From the IMG/VR virus record IMGVR_UViG_3300046530_000039, positions 1-32,013 of that record: 32,013 bases of DNA; one strand, given 5' to 3'. The notes beneath the pieces are model-generated. The model did not search any database. It was not told the origin of the DNA and saw nothing but the letters and a program-made list of their open reading frames with translations. Position numbers and translations under genes: made by a program. Shown piece after piece: positions 23,103-31,178 of the stretch (position 1 is its first letter; every line of letters begins with the position of its first letter). This DNA comes from a virus.

Positions 23103-23579
23103 ATGGAAAAAAATAGTGAGCTGGGCTGGTTTGCTCCGACCGGGGATGACCCAACATCTTCGAGCGTTTGGTACGCGCTGCCTTCAGGGATCAATGACCA
23201 AAACGTCCTTGCCATCAAGTGGATTTGTATACCCCAAGATGACGATAGTGGTTTCGTTTTTGCAATCGACGAGTGGGTGAAAGCCTCGTCTAAATCTGGG
23301 GCTTACGAATGGCGTGTTCGCTTTTGTAAGCGCGCGTCTTGCTCACCTAACACAACGAGTCTTTACCGTGAAAATGCATCGAAAAATGAAGGATTTGTTG
23401 CTGATAATATTTTTGAACAAGGCTTAAAACAGGCCAACTTGGGAGAAGTGCTCTGCGGACTTTCTATTGACGATCTCGGTGGTAAGCCGAGGCTTTCTTT
23501 GACTGATGCACAAGACGCGCTTGCGAAGTACTACGGTGTTAAGTCAACCCAGATATTTATAAGCATTCAAAATAAGTAG
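23103..23579 (+). CDS. Hypothetical cargo protein between tail genes I and J
   Basis: This 158-residue soluble protein is more AT-rich than its neighbours and is followed by a terminator, so it looks like an inserted gene. No convincing ribosome binding site precedes the ATG. The sequence is rich in Ser, Asp and Trp in its first part (SSSVWYALPSGINDQNVLAI) and has a basic Cys-containing middle (EWRVRFCKRASCSPNTTSLY); the last ~40 residues are helix-strand. I recognise no family. TTGACT at 23039-23044 is a possible -35, but a matching -10 is not clear. Confidence 0.55.
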   Translation: MEKNSELGWFAPTGDDPTSSSVWYALPSGINDQNVLAIKWICIPQDDDSGFVFAIDEWVKASSKSGAYEWRVRFCKRASCSPNTTSLYRENASKNEGFVADNIFEQGLKQANLGEVLCGLSIDDLGGKPRLSLTDAQDALAKYYGVKSTQIFISIQNK

Positions 23580-23597
23580 TAATCCATATTCGTTTAG

Positions 23598-23620
23598 AAC
23601 CCGCCTCGGCGGGTTTTTTT
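23598..23620 (+). terminator. Intrinsic terminator before the J gene
   Basis: AACCCGC (23598-23604) pairs with GCGGGTT (23609-23615) around a 4-base loop, followed by seven T residues. It ends the accessory gene transcript 17 bases before the J start codon. Confidence 0.8.
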
Positions 23621-23636
23621 ATGCCTGGAGGAAAGC

Positions 23637-26600
23637 ATGGGCGCAGCAGCACAGATCGATATCCACGGCGAGAAGGGCGGTAGCAGCAAGCCGAAGTCGC
23701 CGACCGAAGCCAGCGACAGCCTGCGCTCGACCAACCTGGCCAAGCTGCTGATCGCCGTGGGCGAGGGTGAATTCGACAGCGTCCCGACCGATTACGACAT
23801 CTACCTGGACAACACGCCAATCCGCGATTCCAGCGGCAACTACAACTTCCCGAACGTGAAGTGGGATTGGCGCCCGGGCTCCGTGGATCAGACCTACATC
23901 CCCGGCATTCCGGCCGTGGAGAATGAGACATCGCTGAACATCGAACTGCGCAGCGATACCGCGTGGGTGCGGTCGATTACTAACACTCAGCTTTCTGCGG
24001 TGCGCATGCGACTGGCCTGGCCGGCACTGCAACGGTCCGACGACGAAGGCAACGTTGGCGGGTACCGCATGGAGTACGCCATTGATGTGGCCACCGACGG
24101 CGGCGCCTATCAGCAGGTGCTGGTGGATGCTGTCGACGGCAAGACCACCACGCGCTACGAGCGCTCGCGCCGCATTGACCTGCCGGACGCCACTACCGGC
24201 TGGCAGATCCGCGTGCGCCGCCTGACTCCGAATCAGAACACCAACAAGATCGCCGACACCATGCTGGTGGCCGGCTACACCGAGGTGATCGACGCGAAGC
24301 TTCGCTACCCGAATACCGCGCTTCTCTACATCGAGTTCGACGCTGAGCAGTTCACCAACATCCCGGCCGTCACCGTCAAGTGCAAGGCTCGCCGCTGGAT
24401 GGTGCCGAGCAACTATGACCCGATTCAGCGCACCTATACGGGGACGTGGGACGGCTCGATGAAATCGGCCTGGACCAATAACCCGGCGTGGATCACCTAC
24501 GGCATTTGCACTGAAGAGCGCTTCGGCTTGGGCAAGCGCATCAAGCCGTTCATGGTCGACAAGTGGGAGCTGTATCGCATCGCCCAATACTGCGACCAGC
24601 TGGTGCCGAACGGATTAGGTGGGCAGGAACCACGCTTCCTCTGTGACATGAACCTGCAGGGGAAGGCCGATGCCTGGTCGCTGCTGCGCGATATCTCGGC
24701 GATTTACCGAGGCATGACGTACTGGGCGCAGGGACAGTTGGTGATGCAGGCAGACATGCCGCGAGCGCAGGACTTCGACTACGTCTTCACCCGGGCAAAC
24801 GTCATCGATGGCAAATTCTCGTATGGCAGCGCCTCGGCGAAGACCCGTTACACCCGGGCACTGGTCAGCTACGACAACCCGGCAAACAACTACGACACTG
24901 ACGTAATCCCGTTCGCCGACTTGGATCTGCAACGCCGTTACGGCGACCGGCCGACCGAGCTGAGCGCGATTGGCTGCACTCGAGCATCTGAGGCTCAACG
25001 CCGTGGCAAGTGGGCGATCTTGAGCAACAACCAAGATCGCACTGTTTCGTTCAAGACCGGCATGGAAGGCGTGATTCCGCTGCCTGGCCATATCATCCCG
25101 GTTGCCGATTCGCTACTCGCTGGTCGTGAAGTCGGCGGCCGGATCTCGGCAGTGGCGGGTCGAGTGATTACGCTCGATCGCGACACCCAAGCCAAAGCCG
25201 GCGATCGGCTGATCATCAACCTGCCCGGCGGCCGTGCCGAAGGGCGTACCGTGCAGAGCGTCAACGGCCGCGCTGTGACCGTCACAGTTGCCTATAGCGA
25301 ACCACCGATTGCGCAACTGCAATGGGCGCTTGACGCCGATGATTTGGCAATCCCGCTGTACCGCGTGCTGCGCACCAAACGCACGACTGAGGGCGACTAC
25401 GAAATCAGTGCGTTGCAATTTGAACCGAGCAAGTTCGCCTATATCGATACCGGCGCCCGCTTGGAAGAGCGGCCGATCAGCGTCATCCCGATCACCGTTG
25501 TTCCAGCGCCGGCGAGCGTGACACTGTCGTCGACGTCGTCGATCGTGCAGGGTCTGGCCGTGGCCACCATGACCATAAGCTGGCCCGCCGTGGACGGCGC
25601 GGTTGGCTATGACGTGGAATGGCGCAAGGACAGCGGTAACTGGATCAAACTACAGCGCACAGGTATGACCAACGCAGACGTGGTCGGTATCTATGCCGGT
25701 GCCTACGTGGCGCGGGTGCGTGCGGTGAGCGCGTTCGACATCACTTCGCCATGGCGCAACTCGATCCTGACGAACCTCAGCGGGAAGCAGGGGCTGCCGC
25801 CCGCACTGGCGTATCTGAAAACGATCAGCAAGGTTTACGGCATTGGTCTGGAATGGGGGTTTCCGCCTGGTGCGGAAGACACCCAGCGCACGGAAATCTG
25901 GAACAACAAGATCAACGATCTGGCTACTGCTGTGAAGTTGGCGGATTTCGCCTATCCCCAATCGAACCACGAAATGCAGAACGTTGTGCCGGGCACAAGT
26001 CTGTTTTTCTGGGGGAGGCTGGTCGATCGCATTGGCAACGTAGGGCCATGGTACCCAGCAGTAAATGGTGTCAACGGGCAGGTGAGCATCGACCAGTCTG
26101 AGTACGAGCAGTATTTCCTCGGGAAAATCCAAGAGTCAGCCTTGGGAGAGCAGCTTTTCAAAGAGATTGGGAAAATCTCTGGCGATGGCGAGGGTTCGGT
26201 CAATGAGCGGCTTGAGCAAGCCAAGCAAGAGCTTGAAAACCTGATCGGCGAAATCACCGATGCCATGGTCTATGACCCGGCGAAGCCATACGGAAAAGGC
26301 GAAATAGTGCGGTTGGATGGCCGGCTGTTTTCAGCCATCAAGGCTGTGCCGGCCCGCACAACGCCGCCGAATGCTGAGTTCTGGTACGACATGGGCACCA
26401 TTGCCGAAACCACCAATGCGATGGCCTTACAGATCCAGCAGCACACGACGCTGATTCAAACCATCGATGGCAAGGTTTCCGCGCAGGCATCAACGATGCA
26501 GGCCCTGCAAGCGGCGTGGCGAGAGGATGACGGCACTGGCGCAATGAGCGAGGCGCTGAAGGCATATCACAACACGGCCAGCATCGTGACAAATGAGAAG

Positions 26601-27242
26601 GTAATGGCGGAGGAGAAGCTTGCGTCAGCAACGCGCTTCACGTCCATTGATGCTGCGGTAGGGAAAAATGCCGCGAATCTCTCAACACTGGAATCTGCGG
26701 TTGCAACAGATAAGGAAGCCACGGCGCAGCGCATCGAGACCATCTCGGCTACCGCCAACAACGCCACCGCAAAAGCAGAAACCGCGAGCACCGCCGTTTC
26801 TGGTTTGAACGGCAAAGTGTCTGCGCTGACCACCATCAAAACTTCCACCACTGTGGGAAACAGAACAGTGATGGCTGGCCTCGCCATCGGCGTGGAGGGT
26901 GAACAGCAAGAGTCGCAGATCCTTGCGTTTGCTCAACGTTTCGCGATCCTTGATGAAGTGAGCGGCCAAATGATTGCGCCATTTGTTGTACAGAGTGGCC
27001 AGGTGTTCATGAACACCGCAATTATCAGCCAAGCCTTCATCAAGGATCTGGTCCTAGGCATGACGCTGCGTTCGGCAACATTAAACGCTCAAGGCCAGCC
27101 GCTGTTGGAAATCAACATTCCAGCCGGGACATTGACACTGCGAAGCGCTGGCTCTGGAGGTTCGTCTCTTCTCAATAATGATGGACTTGCGGCATTCGAT
27201 GCAGCTGGAACACTGCGAGCCAAATTCGGGAGGCTTTCATAA
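23637..27242 (+). CDS. Host-specificity tail tip protein, lambda J-like
   Basis: At 1201 residues this is the longest gene. A strong ribosome binding site (TGGAGG) precedes the ATG. The first ~620 residues hold the conserved J core (AQIDIHGEKGGSSKPKSPTE at the start). A fibronectin type III-like domain spans about 622-710 (TMTISWPAVDGAVGYDVEWR). Residues ~878-920 (YDPAKPYGKGEIVRLDGRLF, then a final W-Y) resemble a chitin-binding-like carbohydrate module. A helical repeat region follows, then a DUF1983-like end (from about 1065). J forms the central tip and binds the receptor; the variable C-terminal part decides host range. Confidence 0.92.
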   Translation: MGAAAQIDIHGEKGGSSKPKSPTEASDSLRSTNLAKLLIAVGEGEFDSVPTDYDIYLDNTPIRDSSGNYNFPNVKWDWRPGSVDQTYIPGIPAVENETSLNIELRSDTAWVRSITNTQLSAVRMRLAWPALQRSDDEGNVGGYRMEYAIDVATDGGAYQQVLVDAVDGKTTTRYERSRRIDLPDATTGWQIRVRRLTPNQNTNKIADTMLVAGYTEVIDAKLRYPNTALLYIEFDAEQFTNIPAVTVKCKARRWMVPSNYDPIQRTYTGTWDGSMKSAWTNNPAWITYGICTEERFGLGKRIKPFMVDKWELYRIAQYCDQLVPNGLGGQEPRFLCDMNLQGKADAWSLLRDISAIYRGMTYWAQGQLVMQADMPRAQDFDYVFTRANVIDGKFSYGSASAKTRYTRALVSYDNPANNYDTDVIPFADLDLQRRYGDRPTELSAIGCTRASEAQRRGKWAILSNNQDRTVSFKTGMEGVIPLPGHIIPVADSLLAGREVGGRISAVAGRVITLDRDTQAKAGDRLIINLPGGRAEGRTVQSVNGRAVTVTVAYSEPPIAQLQWALDADDLAIPLYRVLRTKRTTEGDYEISALQFEPSKFAYIDTGARLEERPISVIPITVVPAPASVTLSSTSSIVQGLAVATMTISWPAVDGAVGYDVEWRKDSGNWIKLQRTGMTNADVVGIYAGAYVARVRAVSAFDITSPWRNSILTNLSGKQGLPPALAYLKTISKVYGIGLEWGFPPGAEDTQRTEIWNNKINDLATAVKLADFAYPQSNHEMQNVVPGTSLFFWGRLVDRIGNVGPWYPAVNGVNGQVSIDQSEYEQYFLGKIQESALGEQLFKEIGKISGDGEGSVNERLEQAKQELENLIGEITDAMVYDPAKPYGKGEIVRLDGRLFSAIKAVPARTTPPNAEFWYDMGTIAETTNAMALQIQQHTTLIQTIDGKVSAQASTMQALQAAWREDDGTGAMSEALKAYHNTASIVTNEKVMAEEKLASATRFTSIDAAVGKNAANLSTLESAVATDKEATAQRIETISATANNATAKAETASTAVSGLNGKVSALTTIKTSTTVGNRTVMAGLAIGVEGEQQESQILAFAQRFAILDEVSGQMIAPFVVQSGQVFMNTAIISQAFIKDLVLGMTLRSATLNAQGQPLLEINIPAGTLTLRSAGSGGSSLLNNDGLAAFDAAGTLRAKFGRLS

Positions 27243-27559
27243 TGGAATATGGATTGGGTACGTGGAGTGCACAAGGACTTCCGGAGATTGACGAGAACTC
27301 ATTCACTGTCAGGTTGGTATTGTCAGTGGTGGTGACCTTTCCTAACGCAAAAGGAACACAGGACTTTGCTGTTCCCGGCTGTAATCCAAATAATGCAATC
27401 GCGTTTATCCTGCCAATAACAACACCTACGTCAAATGATAGACAGTTTGAGACTGAAATGCTGAATGGTGTCGCGCGCGTGTATAACTATACGCGCATGT
27501 TCGAGGCCAGTAATACATCAGCAGGTTCTATGCGGTTGTTTGTTGTGAGGTTTCGCTAA
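27242..27559 (+). CDS. Small tail-tip accessory protein
   Basis: This 105-residue protein overlaps the J stop by one base and the next start by one base, so it is co-translated with them. It starts MEYGLGTWSAQGLPEIDENS and is beta-rich. The next gene starts with a similar M-x-Y-G-L sequence, suggesting the two arose by duplication. It is AT-richer than J. Proteins at this position often decorate the tail tip or fibre; no firm family. Confidence 0.6.
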   Translation: MEYGLGTWSAQGLPEIDENSFTVRLVLSVVVTFPNAKGTQDFAVPGCNPNNAIAFILPITTPTSNDRQFETEMLNGVARVYNYTRMFEASNTSAGSMRLFVVRFR

Positions 27560-28242
27560 TGACCTATGGTCTGAGCTTTGTCAATAAAGACAATGAAGTT
27601 GTCCTGGATTCGGAATATGCAAGGCTGTGTGTGATTTTCACAGGGCGATATTCGCCGAACTACGGCCCCGGTAATTATGGCTCTGTGGTCACCTTCCCAA
27701 CCCCTATAACCACCATCGAACAGCCCTTTATTTTCATCAGGCCGGATACGGTTGACGGGATGGCACAGTTGGGCGGCGCTGCTGGCTTGATAGGTAGCCC
27801 CGGTAACTGGACAGGTTTTTTGACGGGGATGTACAACCAGATCGGGTTTTATCCAAACGGCAGGTATATCGTCGCTTCGTTTGGTGCTCAGTCGATTGCA
27901 GAATACGGAGTCAGACTTTTCTCCGAGACTGCCAAGCCTATTTTCGATACTGGTACGCCGAGCGTATTGTTTACTCGCGCGTTCCAAAACTGGACTTACG
28001 TGATGACTGGTCGAGGGGCGCAGGGCGAATATATTAACTACTATACTGTACCATTTGATTTTCCTGAAAATGAATACCTTCTGGCTAACTCGTTTTCCAC
28101 CCGAATGTATAACAATGATAACGTTGGTAGGGCTCTTTATTTGTGGTGGGATTTCAAAAATAAGGCGCTATATGCGGTAACTGTCGCATTCTCAAACCCT
28201 TATGCATTCTGGTTACCGGCGATGTTTGCAAAGCTCGGCTGA
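27559..28242 (+). CDS. Tail-tip or fibre accessory protein (DUF6453-like)
   Basis: This 227-residue beta-rich protein starts MTYGLSFVNKDNEVVLDSEY, a pattern I associate with small virion proteins encoded after J in Pseudomonas phages (DUF6453-type). It is rich in aromatic residues (YSPNYGPGNYGSVVTFPTPI, WTYVMTGRGAQGEYINYYTV) and has no signal peptide. It shares the start motif with the preceding protein. Base composition is low in GC, as is common for receptor-facing genes that exchange between phages. Confidence 0.6.
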   Translation: MTYGLSFVNKDNEVVLDSEYARLCVIFTGRYSPNYGPGNYGSVVTFPTPITTIEQPFIFIRPDTVDGMAQLGGAAGLIGSPGNWTGFLTGMYNQIGFYPNGRYIVASFGAQSIAEYGVRLFSETAKPIFDTGTPSVLFTRAFQNWTYVMTGRGAQGEYINYYTVPFDFPENEYLLANSFSTRMYNNDNVGRALYLWWDFKNKALYAVTVAFSNPYAFWLPAMFAKLG

Positions 28243-28297
28243 TACAATGGTATTAATTTAAATTGCAAGTTTGGTATTTTGCCAAAGAGGGGTAACT

Positions 28298-29299
28298 ATG
28301 CCTTGGCTTAGAGGCGGGACAGTTAATGTCATGAACGGATCCACGACGGTTATTGGTGTGAATGCAGACTTTGCCGCAAACGCAAAGATAGGTGACGCCT
28401 TCGTTGGGCCGGATGGTTTGAATTACGAAATAGGAAATGTTGCTAGCGCGACAGTTATTTCAATTATACCGGCTTACAAAGGTGCAACTGCGAGCGGGGC
28501 AACATACGCAATTATGCCGGTTCAGGGTTATCCGAAAGCGCTGGCTGATGCCTTTAATAATATCAACCTGCAGTGGGGAGAGAAACTCGCTGCCCTCGGC
28601 ACCACGGGTAACTACGAAATCCTGCCATTGACCAAGGGCGGTGTCGGGGTCGCGACGAACAACAACACTGAATTGCTTGCTGCTATTGGTGCTATGCCTG
28701 TGGCGGGTGGCGCCTATACGCCCATTTTCAATTCGCTTCGTGTGGTGACCGGGGCAGTACCCTCGGGCGGTGGTGGTTTCCTAGGCTGGAACGAAACCGG
28801 TAATGGCAGCGGTATGTCTGGTGCAGTGTCCTTCACCTGCAATCAAGGCGGCGGAACCGGCGGTTTCAGTTGGCGAACCGTCAACCAAGCCAACACCGCC
28901 GGCGGCCCGTTCATGAGTTACTCCTATGCAGGCGTGCTGAACGTACCAGTGGGTCTTCAGCTTGCTGGGCGCAATGTCGTGGAGAGTGGGTCGAACGTCA
29001 ACGGGACCTGGGTTCGTTTTGCTGACGGGACGCAGTTCTGTACGAGCACGACCGGTGCGACTACGGCGACGACAGCACAAGGGAATGGCTGGATGAGCTC
29101 CGGTACCGTCTGGACGTTTCCTGCCGCGTTCGTGGCTGGGTCAGAACCGGTATTCCTCGGGATGCCCAACACGGGTAACGGCGTCATGACCCAAAATGCA
29201 CCGCCGACACCAACCAGCGTGAACTGGTCGCGAATGGCTTTCTACAACGATTCCACCGGTCGCGCTTCGCGTCTGTTCGCAACCGGCCGCTGGTTCTAA
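28298..29299 (+). CDS. Tail fibre protein
   Basis: This 333-residue protein begins at 28298, with AGAGGGG upstream; the longer frame from 28271 is not supported. The N-terminal domain (MPWLRGGTVNVMNGSTTVIG, then AFVGPDGLNYEIGNVASATV) is the virion-attachment domain frequent in Pseudomonas tail fibres. A Gly/Ala/Asn-rich shaft follows (GVATNNNTELLAAIGAMPVA). The last ~90 residues start with WVRFADGTQFCTSTTGATTA and resemble the C-terminal tip of phage fibres. The N-terminal third is AT-rich and the shaft GC-rich, suggesting a mosaic gene. Confidence 0.8.
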   Translation: MPWLRGGTVNVMNGSTTVIGVNADFAANAKIGDAFVGPDGLNYEIGNVASATVISIIPAYKGATASGATYAIMPVQGYPKALADAFNNINLQWGEKLAALGTTGNYEILPLTKGGVGVATNNNTELLAAIGAMPVAGGAYTPIFNSLRVVTGAVPSGGGGFLGWNETGNGSGMSGAVSFTCNQGGGTGGFSWRTVNQANTAGGPFMSYSYAGVLNVPVGLQLAGRNVVESGSNVNGTWVRFADGTQFCTSTTGATTATTAQGNGWMSSGTVWTFPAAFVAGSEPVFLGMPNTGNGVMTQNAPPTPTSVNWSRMAFYNDSTGRASRLFATGRWF

Positions 29300-29309
29300 G
29301 GAGTACTTC

Positions 29310-29600
29310 ATGATCATCAAGCTTTCCCCCATCCGCATGGACGGCGTCATGACGCTTTCCAAGTCTGGCGACGCGCTCACCATTGACGGTGAGACCTTCG
29401 ACTTCACTGCATTGCCGGACGGCGCGACATTGCCGGCCGAAGCCGTAGGATGCCGGCGGGTCGAACTCCCGGTTGAGCGGGTAAACGGCCAGCTGGTTAT
29501 CACTTTGTCACTTCCAATTGCCGTGGACGCCGGTGAGGCTGCGTGCTTTCCGGTCGATATCGTCAACCCGCCAGACGGCGAAGTGAGGCTGCCGGAATGA
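29310..29600 (+). CDS. Hypothetical protein downstream of the tail fibre
   Basis: This 96-residue protein has AAGGAG upstream and is beta-rich (MDGVMTLSKSGDALTIDGET, then VNGQLVITLSLPIAVDAGEA). It is followed by an overlapping small gene in a TGA/ATG overlap. It may be a fibre chaperone or accessory, as genes here commonly are, but no family is certain. Confidence 0.6.
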   Translation: MIIKLSPIRMDGVMTLSKSGDALTIDGETFDFTALPDGATLPAEAVGCRRVELPVERVNGQLVITLSLPIAVDAGEAACFPVDIVNPPDGEVRLPE

Positions 29601-29839
29601 ACATCGACTTCAGCAAAGTGATCACCGCCGAGCAGCGGAAGTCTGAGCAGTTTCAGGCCGATTTCGAAACAGCCCGTGCGCAGCGCCGTGCGGCCTATCA
29701 GGCGGAGTCGGATCCGCTGCGTTTGGAAATCGCCTATGACGCACTCAGTCAGGGACTGGAGCCGGACTATTCGCCGTGGGTCGCCTCAGTAGCGGCGATC
29801 AAAGCGCGGTACCCGCTGCCGCAAGCCAACCCGGCGTGA
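29597..29839 (+). CDS. Small hypothetical protein, possible tail fibre assembly factor
   Basis: This 80-residue protein starts with the ATG that overlaps the preceding stop (29597), not the longer frame at 29543. It is a charged helical protein (EQRKSEQFQADFETARAQRR) with a WVASVAAIKARYPLP end. Helical proteins of this size occur after tail fibres as chaperones or spacer proteins. It ends the tail module; a terminator follows. Confidence 0.65.
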   Translation: MNIDFSKVITAEQRKSEQFQADFETARAQRRAAYQAESDPLRLEIAYDALSQGLEPDYSPWVASVAAIKARYPLPQANPA

Positions 29840-29858
29840 TCGAACCGAGAACACCCGG

Positions 29859-29880
29859 CCGCCCATGAGGCGGTTTTTTT
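29859..29880 (+). terminator. Intrinsic terminator between tail and lysis modules
   Basis: CCGCC (29859-29863) pairs with GGCGG (29869-29873) around CATGA, followed by seven T residues. The endolysin start lies 17 bases further on. Confidence 0.7.
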
Positions 29881-29896
29881 GTGCCTGGAGATACTG

Positions 29897-30319
29897 ATGA
29901 CTACAACCGAAAAAGATCGAGACATACTCGCGCGCACGCTGTGGGGGGAGGCTCGCGGCGAAGGAACTGCAGGCCAGATCGCCGTGGCCTGGGCGATCAA
30001 AAACCGCGTGTTTGATGGGAGGGAAAAATCATGGTGGGGTGAGGGCTACGCTGGCGTTTGCCAGTCAAAGTACCAGTTCAGCTGCTGGAACAAGACCGAC
30101 CCGAACTATCAGTTCCTGATTGGCGTGAAGCAGATTCCGTTCCGAGAGCTGGCGCAGTGCCGGATCGCGGCTGACCAGGTGATCGATGGGAAAGTGCCCG
30201 ATCCTACCGGCGGTGCAACGCACTACTACGCCACCAGCATCAAGGCCCCGGCCTGGGCGGCGAAGGCAAAGCAGACGCTCAATTTGGGTGGTCACGTATT
30301 CTTCAGGGATGTGCCGTGA
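29897..30319 (+). CDS. Endolysin, SleB-like cell wall hydrolase
   Basis: This 140-residue protein starts at 29897 (CTGGAG 6 bases upstream); the GTG start at 29879 lies in the terminator tail and is rejected. The motif LWGEARGEGTAGQIAVAWAI with E18 as likely catalytic acid, then GGATHYYATSIKAPAWAAKA, is the SleB/CwlJ hydrolase family (lytic-transglycosylase-like), which cleaves the glycan strands of peptidoglycan. There is no signal peptide, so export depends on the holin encoded at 4147-4479. The gene overlaps the spanin gene by one base. Confidence 0.88.
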   Translation: MTTTEKDRDILARTLWGEARGEGTAGQIAVAWAIKNRVFDGREKSWWGEGYAGVCQSKYQFSCWNKTDPNYQFLIGVKQIPFRELAQCRIAADQVIDGKVPDPTGGATHYYATSIKAPAWAAKAKQTLNLGGHVFFRDVP

Positions 30320-30843
30320 TGGTCGTACCTTGGAAAGCGGTGGGCGCGCTTGTGCTGGTGCTCGCCGGCTTCGGCAGCGCCTGGCAGTTTCAGGACTGGC
30401 GTTATGGGAAACAGTTGGCGGAGCAGGCGAGGCTGAGCGCGGAAACCCTCAATCAACTGACCATCGCTGCGGCTACCGCCCAACAGGCCGAGCAGGATAA
30501 GCGCCTGGCGCTCGAGCAGAAGCTTTCGGCCAGCGAGAAAACCCACTTTGAGAAAATGACCGATGCCCAACGTGACCAAGATCGCCTGCGCGATCGCCTT
30601 GCCACTTCTGATATGCGGTTGTCAGTCCTCCTCGACTCAACCGACGTTGCCAAAGGCTGCGACGTGCCTGCCACCGCCGGCGCCGGCGGCGTGGATCATG
30701 CAGCCGTACGCGCCCGACTTGACCCGGCGCATGCTCAACGAATTATCGCCATTACCGACACCGGTGACCGGGGACTGATAGCGCTGCAGGCGTGCCAGGC
30801 GTATGTGAAGGCTGTCAGCGCCTCCGATCCCGCGCTTCCCTGA
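30319..30843 (+). CDS. Rz: Inner-membrane spanin (Rz-like)
   Basis: This 174-residue protein starts at ATG 30319, overlapping the endolysin stop; a GTG one codon earlier is an alternative. One N-terminal membrane anchor (about residues 7-25, AVGALVLVLAGFGSAW) is followed by a long periplasmic coiled coil (LSAETLNQLTIAAATAQQAE, then ASEKTHFEKMTDAQRDQDRL). The C-terminal part HAQRIIAITDTGDRGLIALQ, ending ACQAYV, is the Rz signature. It connects to the outer-membrane spanin, whose gene lies inside this one, and fuses inner and outer membranes in the last step of lysis. Confidence 0.9.
   Translation: MVVPWKAVGALVLVLAGFGSAWQFQDWRYGKQLAEQARLSAETLNQLTIAAATAQQAEQDKRLALEQKLSASEKTHFEKMTDAQRDQDRLRDRLATSDMRLSVLLDSTDVAKGCDVPATAGAGGVDHAAVRARLDPAHAQRIIAITDTGDRGLIALQACQAYVKAVSASDPALP
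30563..30778 (+). CDS. Rz1: Outer-membrane spanin lipoprotein (Rz1-like), nested in Rz
   Basis: A 71-residue frame lies wholly inside Rz in another reading frame. It begins MPNVTKIACAIALPLLICGC, a signal peptide with a lipobox and lipidated C20, and the mature part is proline-rich (11 prolines in about 52 residues, e.g. CLPPPAPAAW). These are the defining features of Rz1: small, lipidated, proline-rich, embedded in Rz. No strong ribosome binding site is evident beyond GAGAAAA. It partners with Rz across the periplasm. Confidence 0.88.
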   Translation: MPNVTKIACAIALPLLICGCQSSSTQPTLPKAATCLPPPAPAAWIMQPYAPDLTRRMLNELSPLPTPVTGD

Positions 30844-31147
30844 GAAGGCGCTGATTTTCGTGGAAGAGGTGGTCCCTCTGGTGCGCCACGTCCGCAAATC
30901 TGCGCTTTTCGCTCAGCAAATCACCCTCGGCGTACTGAAGCTTTGCCCTAAGAGAATTTCTCTCCTGGGTGAGCGCGTCATTGTCTCTGACCAGGCCTTC
31001 GATATTCACCAACGCTCGATCAAGCTTGAGAGTGAGCGCTTCAAATTCGTTCTCGTACATCCTGAGCTGGTGTCGGCAGGTTTCGAGCGGGGTCGGGTTG
31101 CCGAGCCAATCGTCTGTATCTTCTATATAGAGGGGTTCCACGGGCAC
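30815..31147 (-). CDS. Reverse-strand coiled-coil protein behind a LexA box
   Basis: This 110-residue protein is encoded against the lysis genes and overlaps the Rz 3' end by 29 bases. GTG at 31147 opens the frame; the GTG two codons later is better spaced from AAGG and may be the real start. The N-terminus is acidic (VEPLYIEDTDDWLGNPTPLE); residues 30-110 form a nearly continuous coiled coil (EFEALTLKLDRALVNIEGLV, then KRRFADVAHQRDHLFHENQR). No family recognised. The LexA box at 31159-31178 just upstream implies SOS control: silent in the lysogen, switched on by DNA damage. Confidence 0.65.
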   Translation of the reverse strand: MPVEPLYIEDTDDWLGNPTPLETCRHQLRMYENEFEALTLKLDRALVNIEGLVRDNDALTQERNSLRAKLQYAEGDLLSEKRRFADVAHQRDHLFHENQRLLREARDRRR

Positions 31148-31158
31148 GCCTTACTGAA

Positions 31159-31178
31159 TACTGTTTGCATATACAGTA
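31159..31178. promoter_or_regulatory. LexA (SOS) box
   Basis: TACTGTTTGCATATACAGTA contains CTGT-N8-ACAG, the full consensus of the LexA operator of gamma-proteobacteria, with matching TA flanks on both sides. It lies 12 bases upstream of the reverse-strand start at 31147. On the reverse strand TATTCA directly after it can serve as -10, with a poor -35 17 bases upstream. The only plausible target in the window is the reverse-strand gene. Confidence 0.85.
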
